A stretch of 64,000 bases of DNA. Source: DASSTJ01 sp035707965 (GTDB lineage Bacteria; Actinomycetota; Actinomycetes; Actinomycetales; Angustibacteraceae). Position 1 is the stretch's first letter; each line of letters starts with the position of its first letter. The position numbers were made by a program, and so were the translations under genes. Location: assembly GCA_035707965.1 (NCBI GenBank), contig DASSTJ010000183.1, forward strand, positions 10,444-74,443, given 5' to 3'. The notes beneath the pieces were generated by a model, which did not search any database, had not been told where the DNA came from, and saw only the letters and a program-made list of their open reading frames with translations. Below, piece after piece: positions 27,058 through 34,861 of the stretch.

Positions 27058-27879
27058 GTGAGCGTGCGCGGGTACGTCCAGGCGACGCACGCCGGGCCGA
27101 CCCTCGCCGTCACGACGTTCACGGTGGCGCTCGCGCTGTCCGTCGGGCTGGGCTGGCGGGCACCGCTCGCCGCTGCCGCGGTGCTCACCGGGCAGCTCAG
27201 CGTCGGCTGGGCCAACGACTACCTGGACCGGCACGTCGACCACGAGGCAGACCGGCAGGACAAGCCGCTCGTGCGCGGCGAGGTGAGCGACCGGGGACTG
27301 CTGCTCGGGCTGGTCCTGGCGCTGGTGCTCACCGTGCCGCTCTCGTTGCTGCTGGGGTGGTGGGCCGGGCTCGCGCAGCTCGCCGGAGTGGCGTGCGGGC
27401 TCGCCTACGACGCAGGCGTGAAGCGGACGCCGGCGAGCCCGCTGCCGTACCTGGTGGCCTTCGCGCTCGTGCCGACGTCGTTCGTGGTCCTCGCGCTCCC
27501 CGCAGGGAGCACCCCTCGAGCGTCCGTGGTGGTGGCCTCAGGGCTGCTCGGCGCGTCCGCCCACTTCACGAACGCCATCAAGGACCTCGAGGCCGACGCT
27601 CGGACCGGCGTGCGAGGGCTCCCTCAGCGCCTCGGGGCGCGCTGGTCCGGCGTGGTCTCGGGAGTGTTGCTGCTCGTGGGCTCGTCCCTGCTGCTCGCGG
27701 GGGCCGAGCTGCCGGCACTGGCGACGACCGTTGCCAGCCTCGCGGGGATCGTCGCGCTCGGCTACGTGCTGCTGGTGCTGGTCGGCCGTCGGGTGCGGCA
27801 CGCCTTCGCCCTCAACGTGCTCGCGGTGGGCCTGCTCGTCGCTGCCGTGGTGGCGTCCGGCAGCCAGGTGGTCGTCTGA
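27058..27879 (+). CDS. UbiA-family prenyltransferase
   Basis: 273 residues, almost wholly hydrophobic with 7-9 likely spans. The first Asp-rich motif is NDYLDRHVDHEADRQDKPL (from residue 53), the second is KDLEADARTGVRGLPQRLG. These bind Mg and the prenyl diphosphate. The shortness and the motif form resemble actinobacterial UbiA proteins annotated as 4-hydroxybenzoate or SCO1/MenA-like transferases; the acceptor cannot be told from sequence. Start: GTG 27058 follows a CATGAT hexamer by 6 nt. The frame is open far upstream but there it runs antisense to mgtA and carries no similarity. Confidence 0.85.
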   Translation: MSVRGYVQATHAGPTLAVTTFTVALALSVGLGWRAPLAAAAVLTGQLSVGWANDYLDRHVDHEADRQDKPLVRGEVSDRGLLLGLVLALVLTVPLSLLLGWWAGLAQLAGVACGLAYDAGVKRTPASPLPYLVAFALVPTSFVVLALPAGSTPRASVVVASGLLGASAHFTNAIKDLEADARTGVRGLPQRLGARWSGVVSGVLLLVGSSLLLAGAELPALATTVASLAGIVALGYVLLVLVGRRVRHAFALNVLAVGLLVAAVVASGSQVVV

Positions 27880-27934
27880 GCGCCGTCCGCGTGCGAGCAC
27901 CAACCCGGGCGACGTCACGCGCGCGTGCCGATGA

Positions 27935-28037
27935 GTGCACGGGGAGCCCGGTGGTCGCGACCGGGTGCACCTGCCGGTGCACGGAACCAGCGGGTGCAAC
28001 CGGCGCGTGGGTGCAGCGGCGCCGGTGGACGGGTGCA
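27935..28037. repeat. cluster of GGTGCA-type repeats upstream of pabB
   Basis: GTGCA occurs at 27935, 27965, 27977, 27994, 28011 and 28033. Five of the six are preceded by GG, four of them as GGGTGCA. All read on the + strand. Start-to-start distances are 30, 12, 17, 17 and 22 bp. The last copy touches the pabB -10 box (28039). Such clustering in a non-coding gap suggests a protein-binding array. Confidence 0.55.
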
Positions 28038-28038
28038 C

Positions 28039-28051
28039 TAGCGTTCGCGTC
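28039..28051 (+). promoter_or_regulatory. leaderless -10 box for pabB
   Basis: TAGCGT at 28039-28044, then 7 nt, then GTG at 28052. No ribosome site is visible. Confidence 0.6.
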
Positions 28052-29113
28052 GTGCCGCTCGCCGACGTGACGCCACGCGAGCCGCTGGCGTGGTTCGCCG
28101 ACTCGACCGGCGACGGGTCGACGGGACTGCTCGCCACTGGCCTCGTCGAGCTCGGCGACGAGCTGTCCGCGCTCGACGACGGTGCGTTCTGGGCGCTCGT
28201 CGTCGACGCGGAGGGCGGCATCACGTGCGCGCGGTTCGCGGACGTCGTCCCGGCACCCCTGCCTGCGGCGCACGCGCCCTGGCAGGGTCTGGCGGGCGAG
28301 TGGTCCACCTCGCTCGACGAGGGCGCGTACGTGGCGGCGTGCCGGGACGTGCGTCGGCGGATCGCTGCGGGCGAGGTCTACCAGGTGAACGTCTGCCGCG
28401 TGCTGGAGCACTCCCTCGACGACGGCGCCGACGTCCTCGCGCTCGCCGCCCGCACGACCCGCGGCAACCCGGCGCCGTACGCGTCTCTCGTGCGCCTCCC
28501 AGGAACGGAGGTGGTCTGCGCCTCGCCCGAGCTGCTGCTGGAACGACACGGGTCCACGGTGACGACAGGTCCGATCAAGGGCACCGCGCCGACGGTTGAC
28601 CAGCTGCTGCCGAAGGACGTGCACGAGAACGTCATGATCGTGGACCTTGCTCGCAACGACCTGTCCGTGGTGTGCGCGCCCGGCAGCGTGCGCGTCCCCG
28701 ACCTGCTGCGCACGCAGGAGCATCCCGGTCTCGTGCACCTGGTGTCGCGCGTCAGCGGTGAGCTGCGCGCCCGTGCGCGGTGGGCCGACGTGCTGGCTGC
28801 CGTTCTCCCGGCCGCTTCCGTGACCGGGGCGCCGAAGTCGACGGCCCTCGCCGCGATCGCCGACCTCGAGCCGGTGGCCCGTGGCCCCTACTGCGGCGCG
28901 ATCGGCTGGGTGCACGGCGACCGGTGCCGGCTCGCGGTCGGCATCCGTACGTTCTGGACGGCTCAGGACGCGGTCGGACGGCGCGTGCTGCGGTTCGGCA
29001 CGGGCGCGGGCATCACCTGGGGGTCGGACCCGCTCGGGGAGTGGCGCGAGACCGAGCTCAAGGCCTCTCGGTTGATCGGTCTGGCCAACGGGGTACCGGC
29101 TCTCGCCCTCTGA
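28052..29113 (+). CDS. pabB: aminodeoxychorismate synthase component I (PabB)
   Basis: 353-residue chorismate-binding enzyme making 4-amino-4-deoxychorismate for folate. The motif PIKGT at 174-178 has the Lys (K176) typical of PabB; anthranilate synthase has Ala there. Other conserved blocks are GEVYQVNVCR, ENVMIVDLARNDL, HLVSRVSG, VTGAPKSTALAAI and RFGTGAGITWGSDPLGEWRETELKA. It is shorter than E. coli PabB because the N-terminal part is reduced. PabC is encoded 29 bp downstream. The amidotransferase partner (PabA) is not in the window. Confidence 0.92.
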   Translation: MPLADVTPREPLAWFADSTGDGSTGLLATGLVELGDELSALDDGAFWALVVDAEGGITCARFADVVPAPLPAAHAPWQGLAGEWSTSLDEGAYVAACRDVRRRIAAGEVYQVNVCRVLEHSLDDGADVLALAARTTRGNPAPYASLVRLPGTEVVCASPELLLERHGSTVTTGPIKGTAPTVDQLLPKDVHENVMIVDLARNDLSVVCAPGSVRVPDLLRTQEHPGLVHLVSRVSGELRARARWADVLAAVLPAASVTGAPKSTALAAIADLEPVARGPYCGAIGWVHGDRCRLAVGIRTFWTAQDAVGRRVLRFGTGAGITWGSDPLGEWRETELKASRLIGLANGVPALAL

Positions 29114-29142
29114 CGAGCCTCCGGCGCTGCGATACTGCCGCC

Positions 29143-30009
29143 ATGGTGGACGCGAGCAGCCTGTCGGTGTGGGTGGGCGACGGCCTCGTCGACCCGCAGC
29201 AGCCGACCATCCGCGCGTACGACCACGGCGTGACCGTCGGCGACGGGGTGTTCGAGACGTGCGTCGTGCGCGACGGCGTGCCCTTCGCGCTCACCCGCCA
29301 CCTGCGTCGCCTCGCCACCTCGGCTCGTGGGCTCGGCCTCACCACACCGGACGACGGGAGCCTGCGGGACGCCGTCGCCGCGGTGCTCCAGGACCAGGCC
29401 CGCCGCCGCGGGGAGCCGCTCGCGCACGGCCGGCTGCGCATCACCGTCACCGGAGGTGCCGGACCGCTGGGATCCGACCGTGGGAACGCCGTACCGACGC
29501 TCCTGGTGCTGGCGTCACCGGTGCCGCGGCCGGACCCCAGCGCCGCCGTTCACGTGGTGCCGTGGGTGCGCAACGAGCGCAGTGCCGTCGCGGGGCTGAA
29601 GACCACGTCGTACGCCGACAACGTGGTCGCGCTGGCCGCGGCGCACGAGCACGGGGCGAGCGAGGCACTGTTCGCCAACACGCGTGACGAGCTCTGTGAA
29701 GGAACCGGCAGCAACGTGGTGCTCGTGATCGGCGACGAGGTGGTGACACCGCCGCTGAGCTCCGGCTGCCTGGCTGGCATCACGCGCGAGCTCCTGCTGG
29801 AGTGGGCCTCGGCGGACGCCGTGGCCGTCGTCGAGCGCCCCGTCGCCCTGACCGAGCTGGCGCGCGCGGACGAGCTCATGCTCACGTCGTCGACCCGCGA
29901 CGTGCAGCCGGTGCACCGGGTGGACGACCGCGAGCTCACGCCTGGGCCGGTGGGACGCCAGCTGACCGAGCTCTTCCGGCGGCACGCCGCCGCGGACCTC
30001 GACCCGTGA
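29143..30009 (+). CDS. pabC: aminodeoxychorismate lyase (PabC), class IV aminotransferase fold
   Basis: 288-residue PLP enzyme that releases 4-aminobenzoate and pyruvate. The fold-type IV signature is IRAYDHGVTVGDGVFET at the start, the PLP Lys is K153 in GLKTTSYADNVVAL, and the cofactor-phosphate region is FANTRDELCEGTGSNVVLV. Branched-chain and D-amino-acid transaminases share this fold, but position directly after pabB makes PabC the best call. A GATACT hexamer 6 nt before the ATG hints at a second, weaker promoter inside the operon. Confidence 0.9.
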   Translation: MVDASSLSVWVGDGLVDPQQPTIRAYDHGVTVGDGVFETCVVRDGVPFALTRHLRRLATSARGLGLTTPDDGSLRDAVAAVLQDQARRRGEPLAHGRLRITVTGGAGPLGSDRGNAVPTLLVLASPVPRPDPSAAVHVVPWVRNERSAVAGLKTTSYADNVVALAAAHEHGASEALFANTRDELCEGTGSNVVLVIGDEVVTPPLSSGCLAGITRELLLEWASADAVAVVERPVALTELARADELMLTSSTRDVQPVHRVDDRELTPGPVGRQLTELFRRHAAADLDP

Positions 30010-30072
30010 CCAGCGGCCTCGTCGCGTGGAGACGACGCCCCGCGGAGCACGCCGACCACCGCGCGGCTGAGG

Positions 30073-30504
30073 TCAGGACGCGCGACGCCCGCTGAGCAGC
30101 TGGGCGAGGCAGCCGTCGATGTCGAGGTGGTGGCCCTCCTGCCCGAGCGGGACGACCGTGAAGGTGCGGGCCAGGAAGCTCTGCAGCGCGTCGGCCTCGA
30201 GGCAGAGAACCGCCTGGCCATCCGGTGAGCTGAGCCGCACCATGACGGCTGGCTCGTCATCCGCGTCGAGGTCGGGCCAGACCCGTACGTCGCCGTCGCC
30301 AGTGGCGTCCACGAGGCCGTGGTGGAGCAGCTCGCGACCCAGCATCCACGACACCGAGGCCTCGCCGGCCCGGAACGTCGCCTTGACGGCGTAGGGGTCG
30401 TCCGGGTCGTAGCGCAAGGTGGCGTCCAGCATGACGCCCTCTGCGCCGGGGACGAGCAGCCGAAGGCTGACGTCGTCCTCGACGCACCGTGGTCGGGGCT
30501 GCAT
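30073..30504 (-). CDS. ssgB: SsgA-like protein, probable SsgB orthologue
   Basis: 143 residues from ATG at 30504 with AGGAGGA 6 nt upstream; the frame is open further up but without similarity. Family markers: LRYDPDDPYAVKATF (30-44), VSWMLGRELL, GDGDVRVWP (69-77), LSSPDGQAVL (91-100) and FTVVPLGQEGHHLDID (115-130). SsgA-like proteins occur in morphologically complex actinomycetes; SsgB recruits FtsZ to sporulation septa in Streptomyces. In Streptomyces coelicolor ssgB lies a few genes from thrS (from memory), as here, which supports orthology. The 240-bp upstream gap has no other gene and may hold developmental promoter elements. Confidence 0.88.
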   Translation of the reverse strand: MQPRPRCVEDDVSLRLLVPGAEGVMLDATLRYDPDDPYAVKATFRAGEASVSWMLGRELLHHGLVDATGDGDVRVWPDLDADDEPAVMVRLSSPDGQAVLCLEADALQSFLARTFTVVPLGQEGHHLDIDGCLAQLLSGRRAS

Positions 30505-30732
30505 CCGCGTTCCTCCTGTGCCGACCGCGCCAGGCCCTCGGGTGAGGTGGCTCTTGACGAGGTATGTGCCCGTCAATCCCTCGCCTCAAACCTCTACCCG
30601 GGGAGTCGGCCGGAAGCGTGTCCTTGTTTGTCCCGGAACATCATGGAAAGTCGACGACGTCCAGGGTCAGCTCCGGGTCGTCCGGCCCTGGCCGTCAGGG
30701 TGACGCCGGAGCCACATCCGCAGTGCGCCACG

Positions 30733-30744
30733 TACGATTTCTTC
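30733..30744 (+). promoter_or_regulatory. leaderless -10 box for the PGPGW protein gene
   Basis: TACGAT at 30733-30738, then TTCTTC, then ATG at 30745. A clean match to the leaderless pattern used across this window. Confidence 0.65.
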
Positions 30745-31266
30745 ATGGACACGCCACCGGACGTCGCCCATCGCCCGGAGGGCGCACGACGGGCGAGCGC
30801 AGAGCCGCCTGCACCCGGCGCCCCGGTGAGCTACGACGACCCGAACGCGCTGATCGACGCGCACGAGGACCGGTGGGCCTGGCGCGCCAAGATCAAGGCG
30901 AAGCCCACGACCCGGCGCCTCTACCGCGTCGTGGTGGGCGTGGTGGGCGTGGCCATCGTGCTGCTCGGCGTGGTCGCGCTGCCGGCCCCTGGGCCTGGCT
31001 GGGCCATCATCTTCGTCGGCCTCGCGGTGCTGGCCAGCGAGTTCGAGAAGGCGCAGCAGCTGCTCGACTTCGCGAAGAGGCACGTGCACCGCTGGACATC
31101 GTGGATCGCGCGCCAGCACCTCGCCGTCCGGCTGCTCGTCGGTCTGGCGATCCTCGCCCTGGTGCTCGGCATCTTCTGGGCGTACTTCGCCGTCATGGGC
31201 GTGCCTGGGTGGCTGCCGGACGTCGCGGAGGACCCGCTGCTGCAGTTCGTGCCAGGGGCCGGGTGA
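30745..31266 (+). CDS. PGPGW/TIGR02611-family transmembrane protein
   Basis: 173 residues. After a disordered 45-residue N-terminus there are hydrophobic spans at VVVGVVGVAIVLLGVVALP, PGPGWAIIFVGLAVLASEF and LLVGLAILALVLGIFWAYFAVM. The motif PAPGPGWAIIFVGLA defines the family. It is widespread in actinobacteria and its function is unknown. It is divergent from ssgB and lies just upstream of tRNA-Val(CAC). Confidence 0.85.
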   Translation: MDTPPDVAHRPEGARRASAEPPAPGAPVSYDDPNALIDAHEDRWAWRAKIKAKPTTRRLYRVVVGVVGVAIVLLGVVALPAPGPGWAIIFVGLAVLASEFEKAQQLLDFAKRHVHRWTSWIARQHLAVRLLVGLAILALVLGIFWAYFAVMGVPGWLPDVAEDPLLQFVPGAG

Positions 31267-31362
31267 GCCCGCGCTCCGTCACGACGGGGGCGTTCCCGTG
31301 CCGAGCGACGCTCCGGTCCTGGTGAACCGCGAGGCGGTCGAGACCGGACCGGTGGATCAGGT

Positions 31363-31368
31363 ACAGTT
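31363..31368 (+). promoter_or_regulatory. candidate -10 box for tRNA-Val(CAC)
   Basis: TACAGT ends 23 bp before the mature tRNA 5' end. The -35 region is poorly conserved. Confidence 0.4.
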
Positions 31369-31391
31369 CTGCAGCGCGCTGGTCGCGCCTC

Positions 31392-31465
31392 GGGCGTATA
31401 GCTCAGTTGGTTAGAGCGTTCGCTTCACACGCGAGAGGTCACAGGTTCGAGTCCTGTTACGCCCA
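31392..31465 (+). tRNA. tRNA-Val (anticodon CAC)
   Basis: Acceptor GGGCGTA/TACGCCC, D arm GCTC/GAGC, anticodon stem TTCGC/GCGAG with loop TTCACAC (CAC), T arm ACAGG-TTCGAGT-CCTGT. Discriminator A; a CCA end is not encoded. It precedes the thrS leader by 200 bp. Confidence 0.95.
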
Positions 31466-31666
31466 CCCTCGTGATCGACCGCCAGGGTCGAGCCCGCCCG
31501 GCCCCGGGTGGCGGCTCGGCCCTGTCTCGTCCGCTGGCAGCTCGCGACGCAAACCGCGTCGTGCCGCCGCCCGCTCGCTCGATACCATCGCCGAGCGGGC
31601 GCCAGGTCGGTCACCGGGCCCGCGACTCGTCCGCACCGACCAGCCGCAGCGCCTCAGGAGGCTCTC

Positions 31667-33703
31667 GTGTCCGCCCAGATCACCGTGTCCGTCGCCGGCG
31701 ACGAGCGAGCGGTGGCGGCCGGCACGACAGCGGGCGAGGTGCTGCTGGACGGCTCCCTCGACGGTCTGTCGGCGACGGGTCCTCAGGCGGTGGTGGTGGC
31801 GCGCGTCGGTGGCGAGCTGCGGGACCTGGCCCACGTGCTGGACGACGGCGACGTCGTCGAGCCGGTCACCGTCGACTCCCCGGACGGACTGGCCGTCCTT
31901 CGTCACTCGACCGCCCACGTGCTGGCCCAGGCGGTGCAGCAGGTCAACCCGAAGGCACGGCTGGGCATCGGGCCACCGGTGCGCGACGGCTTCTACTACG
32001 ACTTCGACGTGGACACCCCGTTCACCCCGGAGGACGTGAAGTCCCTCGAGAAGGTGATGCAGAAGATCGTCAACGAGGGCCAGACCTTCAGCAGGCGCGT
32101 CGTCGCCGACGACGAGGCGCGCGTCGAGCTGGCCGACGAGCCGTACAAGCTCGAGCTGATCGGCCTCAAGGGCGGCGCAGCGGAGGCGGCGGAGGGCGCG
32201 GACGCCGAGGTCGGTGGCAGCGAGCTGACCATCTACGACAACGTGCGTCGCGACGGCAGCCTGGCGTGGCGCGACCTCTGTCGCGGCCCGCACCTGCCCA
32301 CCACCAAGCTGATCGGCAACAGCTTCAAGCTCATGCGCACCGCCGCCGCGTACTGGCGGGGCAGCGAGAAGAACCCCCAGCTGCAGCGTGTCTACGGCAC
32401 GGCCTGGCCGACCAAGGACGAGCTCAAGCAGTACCTCGACCGGCTCGCAGAGGCAGAGCGTCGCGACCACCGCAAGCTCGGCAACGAGCTCGACCTCTTC
32501 TCGTTCCCCGACGAGATCGGCTCGGGCCTGGCCGTCTTCCACCCCAAGGGCGGCATCATCCGCATGGAGATGGAGGACTACTCGCGGCGCCGGCACCTCG
32601 AGGCCGGCTACTCCTTCGTCAACACTCCGCACATCACCAAGGCGCACCTGTTCGAGACCTCCCGCCACCTGGAGTGGTACGCGGAGGGCATGTACCCGCC
32701 CATGCGCGTGGACGAGGAGCGGGACGCCGACGGCAACGTCACCAAGCAGGGCCAGGACTACTACCTGAAGCCCATGAACTGCCCGATGCACAACCTCGTC
32801 TACCGGTCCCGCGGGCGCTCCTACCGCGACCTGCCACTGCGGCTGTTCGAGTTCGGCACCGTGTACCGCTACGAGAAGTCCGGCGTCGTGCACGGTCTCA
32901 CGCGCGCGCGCGGCTTCACCCAGGACGACGCGCACATCTACACCACGCGCGAGCAGATGAAGGACGAGCTGGCGAGCCTGCTCACCTTCGTCCTGGACCT
33001 CCTTCGCGACTACGGGCTCGACGACTTCTACCTGGAGCTGTCGACCCGCGACCCGGAGAAGTCGGTCGGCGACGACGCCTCCTGGGACGAGGCGACGCGC
33101 ACCCTCGAGGAGGTGGCGACGGCGTCCGGGCTGGAGCTCGTGCCCGACCCGGGTGGCGCGGCGTTCTACGGCCCGAAGATCTCGGTCCAGGCGCGCGACG
33201 CCATCGGCCGCACCTGGCAGATGTCGACCATCCAGCTCGACTTCTTCGAGCCCGAGCTGTTCGAGCTGGAGTACACCGCCTCCGACGGGTCGCGCCAGCG
33301 TCCGGTCATGATCCACCGCGCGCTGTTCGGCTCCATCGAGCGGTTCTTCGGCGTGCTGCTCGAGCACTACGCGGGCGCGTTCCCTGCCTGGCTGGCGCCC
33401 GTCCAGGTCATCGGCATCCCTGTCTCGGACGCGCACGTGGCGTACCTGGAGGACGTCGCGGCGACGCTGCGCGCTCAGGGCATCCGCGTCGAGGTCGACA
33501 CCTCCGACGACCGCTTCCCCAAGAAGATCCGCAACGCGCAGAAGGCCAAGGTGCCGTTCATGGTGATCGTCGGCGACGACGACATGAATGCGGGCACGGT
33601 GTCGTTCCGCTACCGCGACGGCTCCCAGAACAACGGCGTCCCCGTCGACGACGCGGTCTCCGAGGTCGTCACCGCCGTCCGCGAGCGCGTCGCGACGCCG
33701 TGA
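31667..33703 (+). CDS. thrS: threonyl-tRNA synthetase
   Basis: 678 residues from GTG at 31667 with AGGAGG about 5 nt upstream. Domains in order: TGS (1-65), the editing/SAD domain with HSTAH at 80-84, a class II catalytic core with motif 2 and the zinc Cys in MNCPMHNL (C372), and a C-terminal anticodon-binding domain (APVQVIGIPVSDAHVAYLEDVA). The zinc site excludes valine. The 201-bp leader between tRNA-Val and thrS shows no T-box sequence. The gene overlaps the HIT gene by 4 bp. Confidence 0.97.
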   Translation: MSAQITVSVAGDERAVAAGTTAGEVLLDGSLDGLSATGPQAVVVARVGGELRDLAHVLDDGDVVEPVTVDSPDGLAVLRHSTAHVLAQAVQQVNPKARLGIGPPVRDGFYYDFDVDTPFTPEDVKSLEKVMQKIVNEGQTFSRRVVADDEARVELADEPYKLELIGLKGGAAEAAEGADAEVGGSELTIYDNVRRDGSLAWRDLCRGPHLPTTKLIGNSFKLMRTAAAYWRGSEKNPQLQRVYGTAWPTKDELKQYLDRLAEAERRDHRKLGNELDLFSFPDEIGSGLAVFHPKGGIIRMEMEDYSRRRHLEAGYSFVNTPHITKAHLFETSRHLEWYAEGMYPPMRVDEERDADGNVTKQGQDYYLKPMNCPMHNLVYRSRGRSYRDLPLRLFEFGTVYRYEKSGVVHGLTRARGFTQDDAHIYTTREQMKDELASLLTFVLDLLRDYGLDDFYLELSTRDPEKSVGDDASWDEATRTLEEVATASGLELVPDPGGAAFYGPKISVQARDAIGRTWQMSTIQLDFFEPELFELEYTASDGSRQRPVMIHRALFGSIERFFGVLLEHYAGAFPAWLAPVQVIGIPVSDAHVAYLEDVAATLRAQGIRVEVDTSDDRFPKKIRNAQKAKVPFMVIVGDDDMNAGTVSFRYRDGSQNNGVPVDDAVSEVVTAVRERVATP

Positions 33704-34305
33704 CGGCCGACCAGCCGGCGCAGGCGCCGGACGCCGGCTCGTCTGAGGCGGTGCCCGACGCTCTGCTGGAGTGGTCCAGCGAGCTCGCGGGCGAGCCGGA
33801 CGGCTTCAACCGGCTCTGGACGCCGCACCGCATGGCGTACATCGGCGGTCAGAGCAAGCCCGCCGACGACACGGCGGGGGAGTGCCCCTTCTGCCGGGCG
33901 CCGCAGCGGGACGACGCCGAGTCGCTGATCGTGCACCGGGGTGAGGTGGCGTTCGTCGTCCTCAACCTCTACCCGTACAACTCCGGGCACCTCATGGTGT
34001 GCCCCTACCGGCACGTGTCCGACTACGTCGCACTCACCGACGCCGAGACCGCGGAGGTGGCGCGTCTCACGCAGTCCGCGATCCGGGTGCTGACCGCGGT
34101 GTCGGCTCCCCACGGCTTCAACCTGGGCATGAACCAGGGCGCGGTGGCCGGCGCGGGCATCGCCGCGCACCTGCACCAGCACGTGGTCCCGCGCTGGGGT
34201 GGCGACTCCAACTTCCTGCCGATCGTGGCCCGCACGAGGGCGCTGCCCGAGCTGCTGGGGGACACGCGCGACCGGCTCGCCGACGCCTGGGCGGCCCACG
34301 CCTGA
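33700..34305 (+). CDS. HIT-domain protein, probable AP4A-type nucleotide hydrolase or phosphorylase
   Basis: 201 residues; the GTG overlaps the thrS stop as GTGA, so translation is coupled. Zinc-type CPFC at 62-65, the GHLMVCPYRHV block at 97-106, and the catalytic histidine triad HLHQHVV at 157-163. The thrS-HIT-pgsA order is the same in Mycobacterium and Streptomyces, where the enzyme is described as a diadenosine tetraphosphate phosphorylase-like protein. Aminoacyl-tRNA synthetases can make AP4A, which may explain the pairing with thrS; that link is inference. Confidence 0.9.
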   Translation: MTADQPAQAPDAGSSEAVPDALLEWSSELAGEPDGFNRLWTPHRMAYIGGQSKPADDTAGECPFCRAPQRDDAESLIVHRGEVAFVVLNLYPYNSGHLMVCPYRHVSDYVALTDAETAEVARLTQSAIRVLTAVSAPHGFNLGMNQGAVAGAGIAAHLHQHVVPRWGGDSNFLPIVARTRALPELLGDTRDRLADAWAAHA

Positions 34306-34326
34306 ACCCGGCCGGCCGGCGCAGCG

Positions 34327-34785
34327 TCAGGCTGGCTGACAGGGCTGGTAGACCTCGGTCCGAGGCTGCGCCACCTCGGGTCCGTCCAGGTAGCACTCCC
34401 AGGGAGGCCCCGACGCCTCGAGCTCGTGCTCCGGCAGCCAGGCCCCGATCGCCTCGTACGCCGAACCCACACCGCCGTAGTCGCCGACGTGCAGCGTGCG
34501 CGCGGCCGTGCCGCCGGGCAAGGAGCAGGGCTCGACGTTCCCCCGCGCGCCGTCCAGGGGTCGCGGGAGCACGAAGCCCGCCTCGACCTGCCAGCCCGAC
34601 GCGCCGCCTGCTGTGTACCTGGCGAACGCCGGGCCGGCCGGTTGCAGCCCCGCGGGGCCGACCACAGCCATGATCTCGCCGAAGGAGCGGCCGAGGAACG
34701 CGGCGATGCCCTCCGTGGGCACCGTGCCTCGGACGACCGCCGTGGGTTGCTCCGGCAGCTCCACCGTCGTGACGTCATAGCCCAT
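34327..34785 (-). CDS. GyrI-like/effector-binding domain protein
   Basis: 152 residues. Opening MGYDVTTVELPEQPTAVVRGTVPTE, then GIAAFLGRSFGEIMAVVG, a GPAFARYT-like strand and a closing segment with GPPWECYLDGPE are the pattern of stand-alone AraC-effector-binding (GyrI-like) domains that bind small ligands. No DNA-binding domain is attached. It is downstream of the EF-G2 gene in the opposite orientation to the conserved block, so this pair looks like an insertion between the HIT gene and pgsA. Ligand unknown. Confidence 0.75.
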   Translation of the reverse strand: MGYDVTTVELPEQPTAVVRGTVPTEGIAAFLGRSFGEIMAVVGPAGLQPAGPAFARYTAGGASGWQVEAGFVLPRPLDGARGNVEPCSLPGGTAARTLHVGDYGGVGSAYEAIGAWLPEHELEASGPPWECYLDGPEVAQPRTEVYQPCQPA

Positions 34786-34861
34786 GCCACCGAGCGTCGT
34801 CCGATCGGGTGCGGTCGGTCAGAGCCGAAGGTCCTGGTCGAGCGGTCGGCCCGGGCCGGGG

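Noticed and set aside
31466..31666. T-box leader before thrS
   Set aside because: No T-box consensus or specifier loop could be identified; the 201-bp leader looks unstructured by eye.
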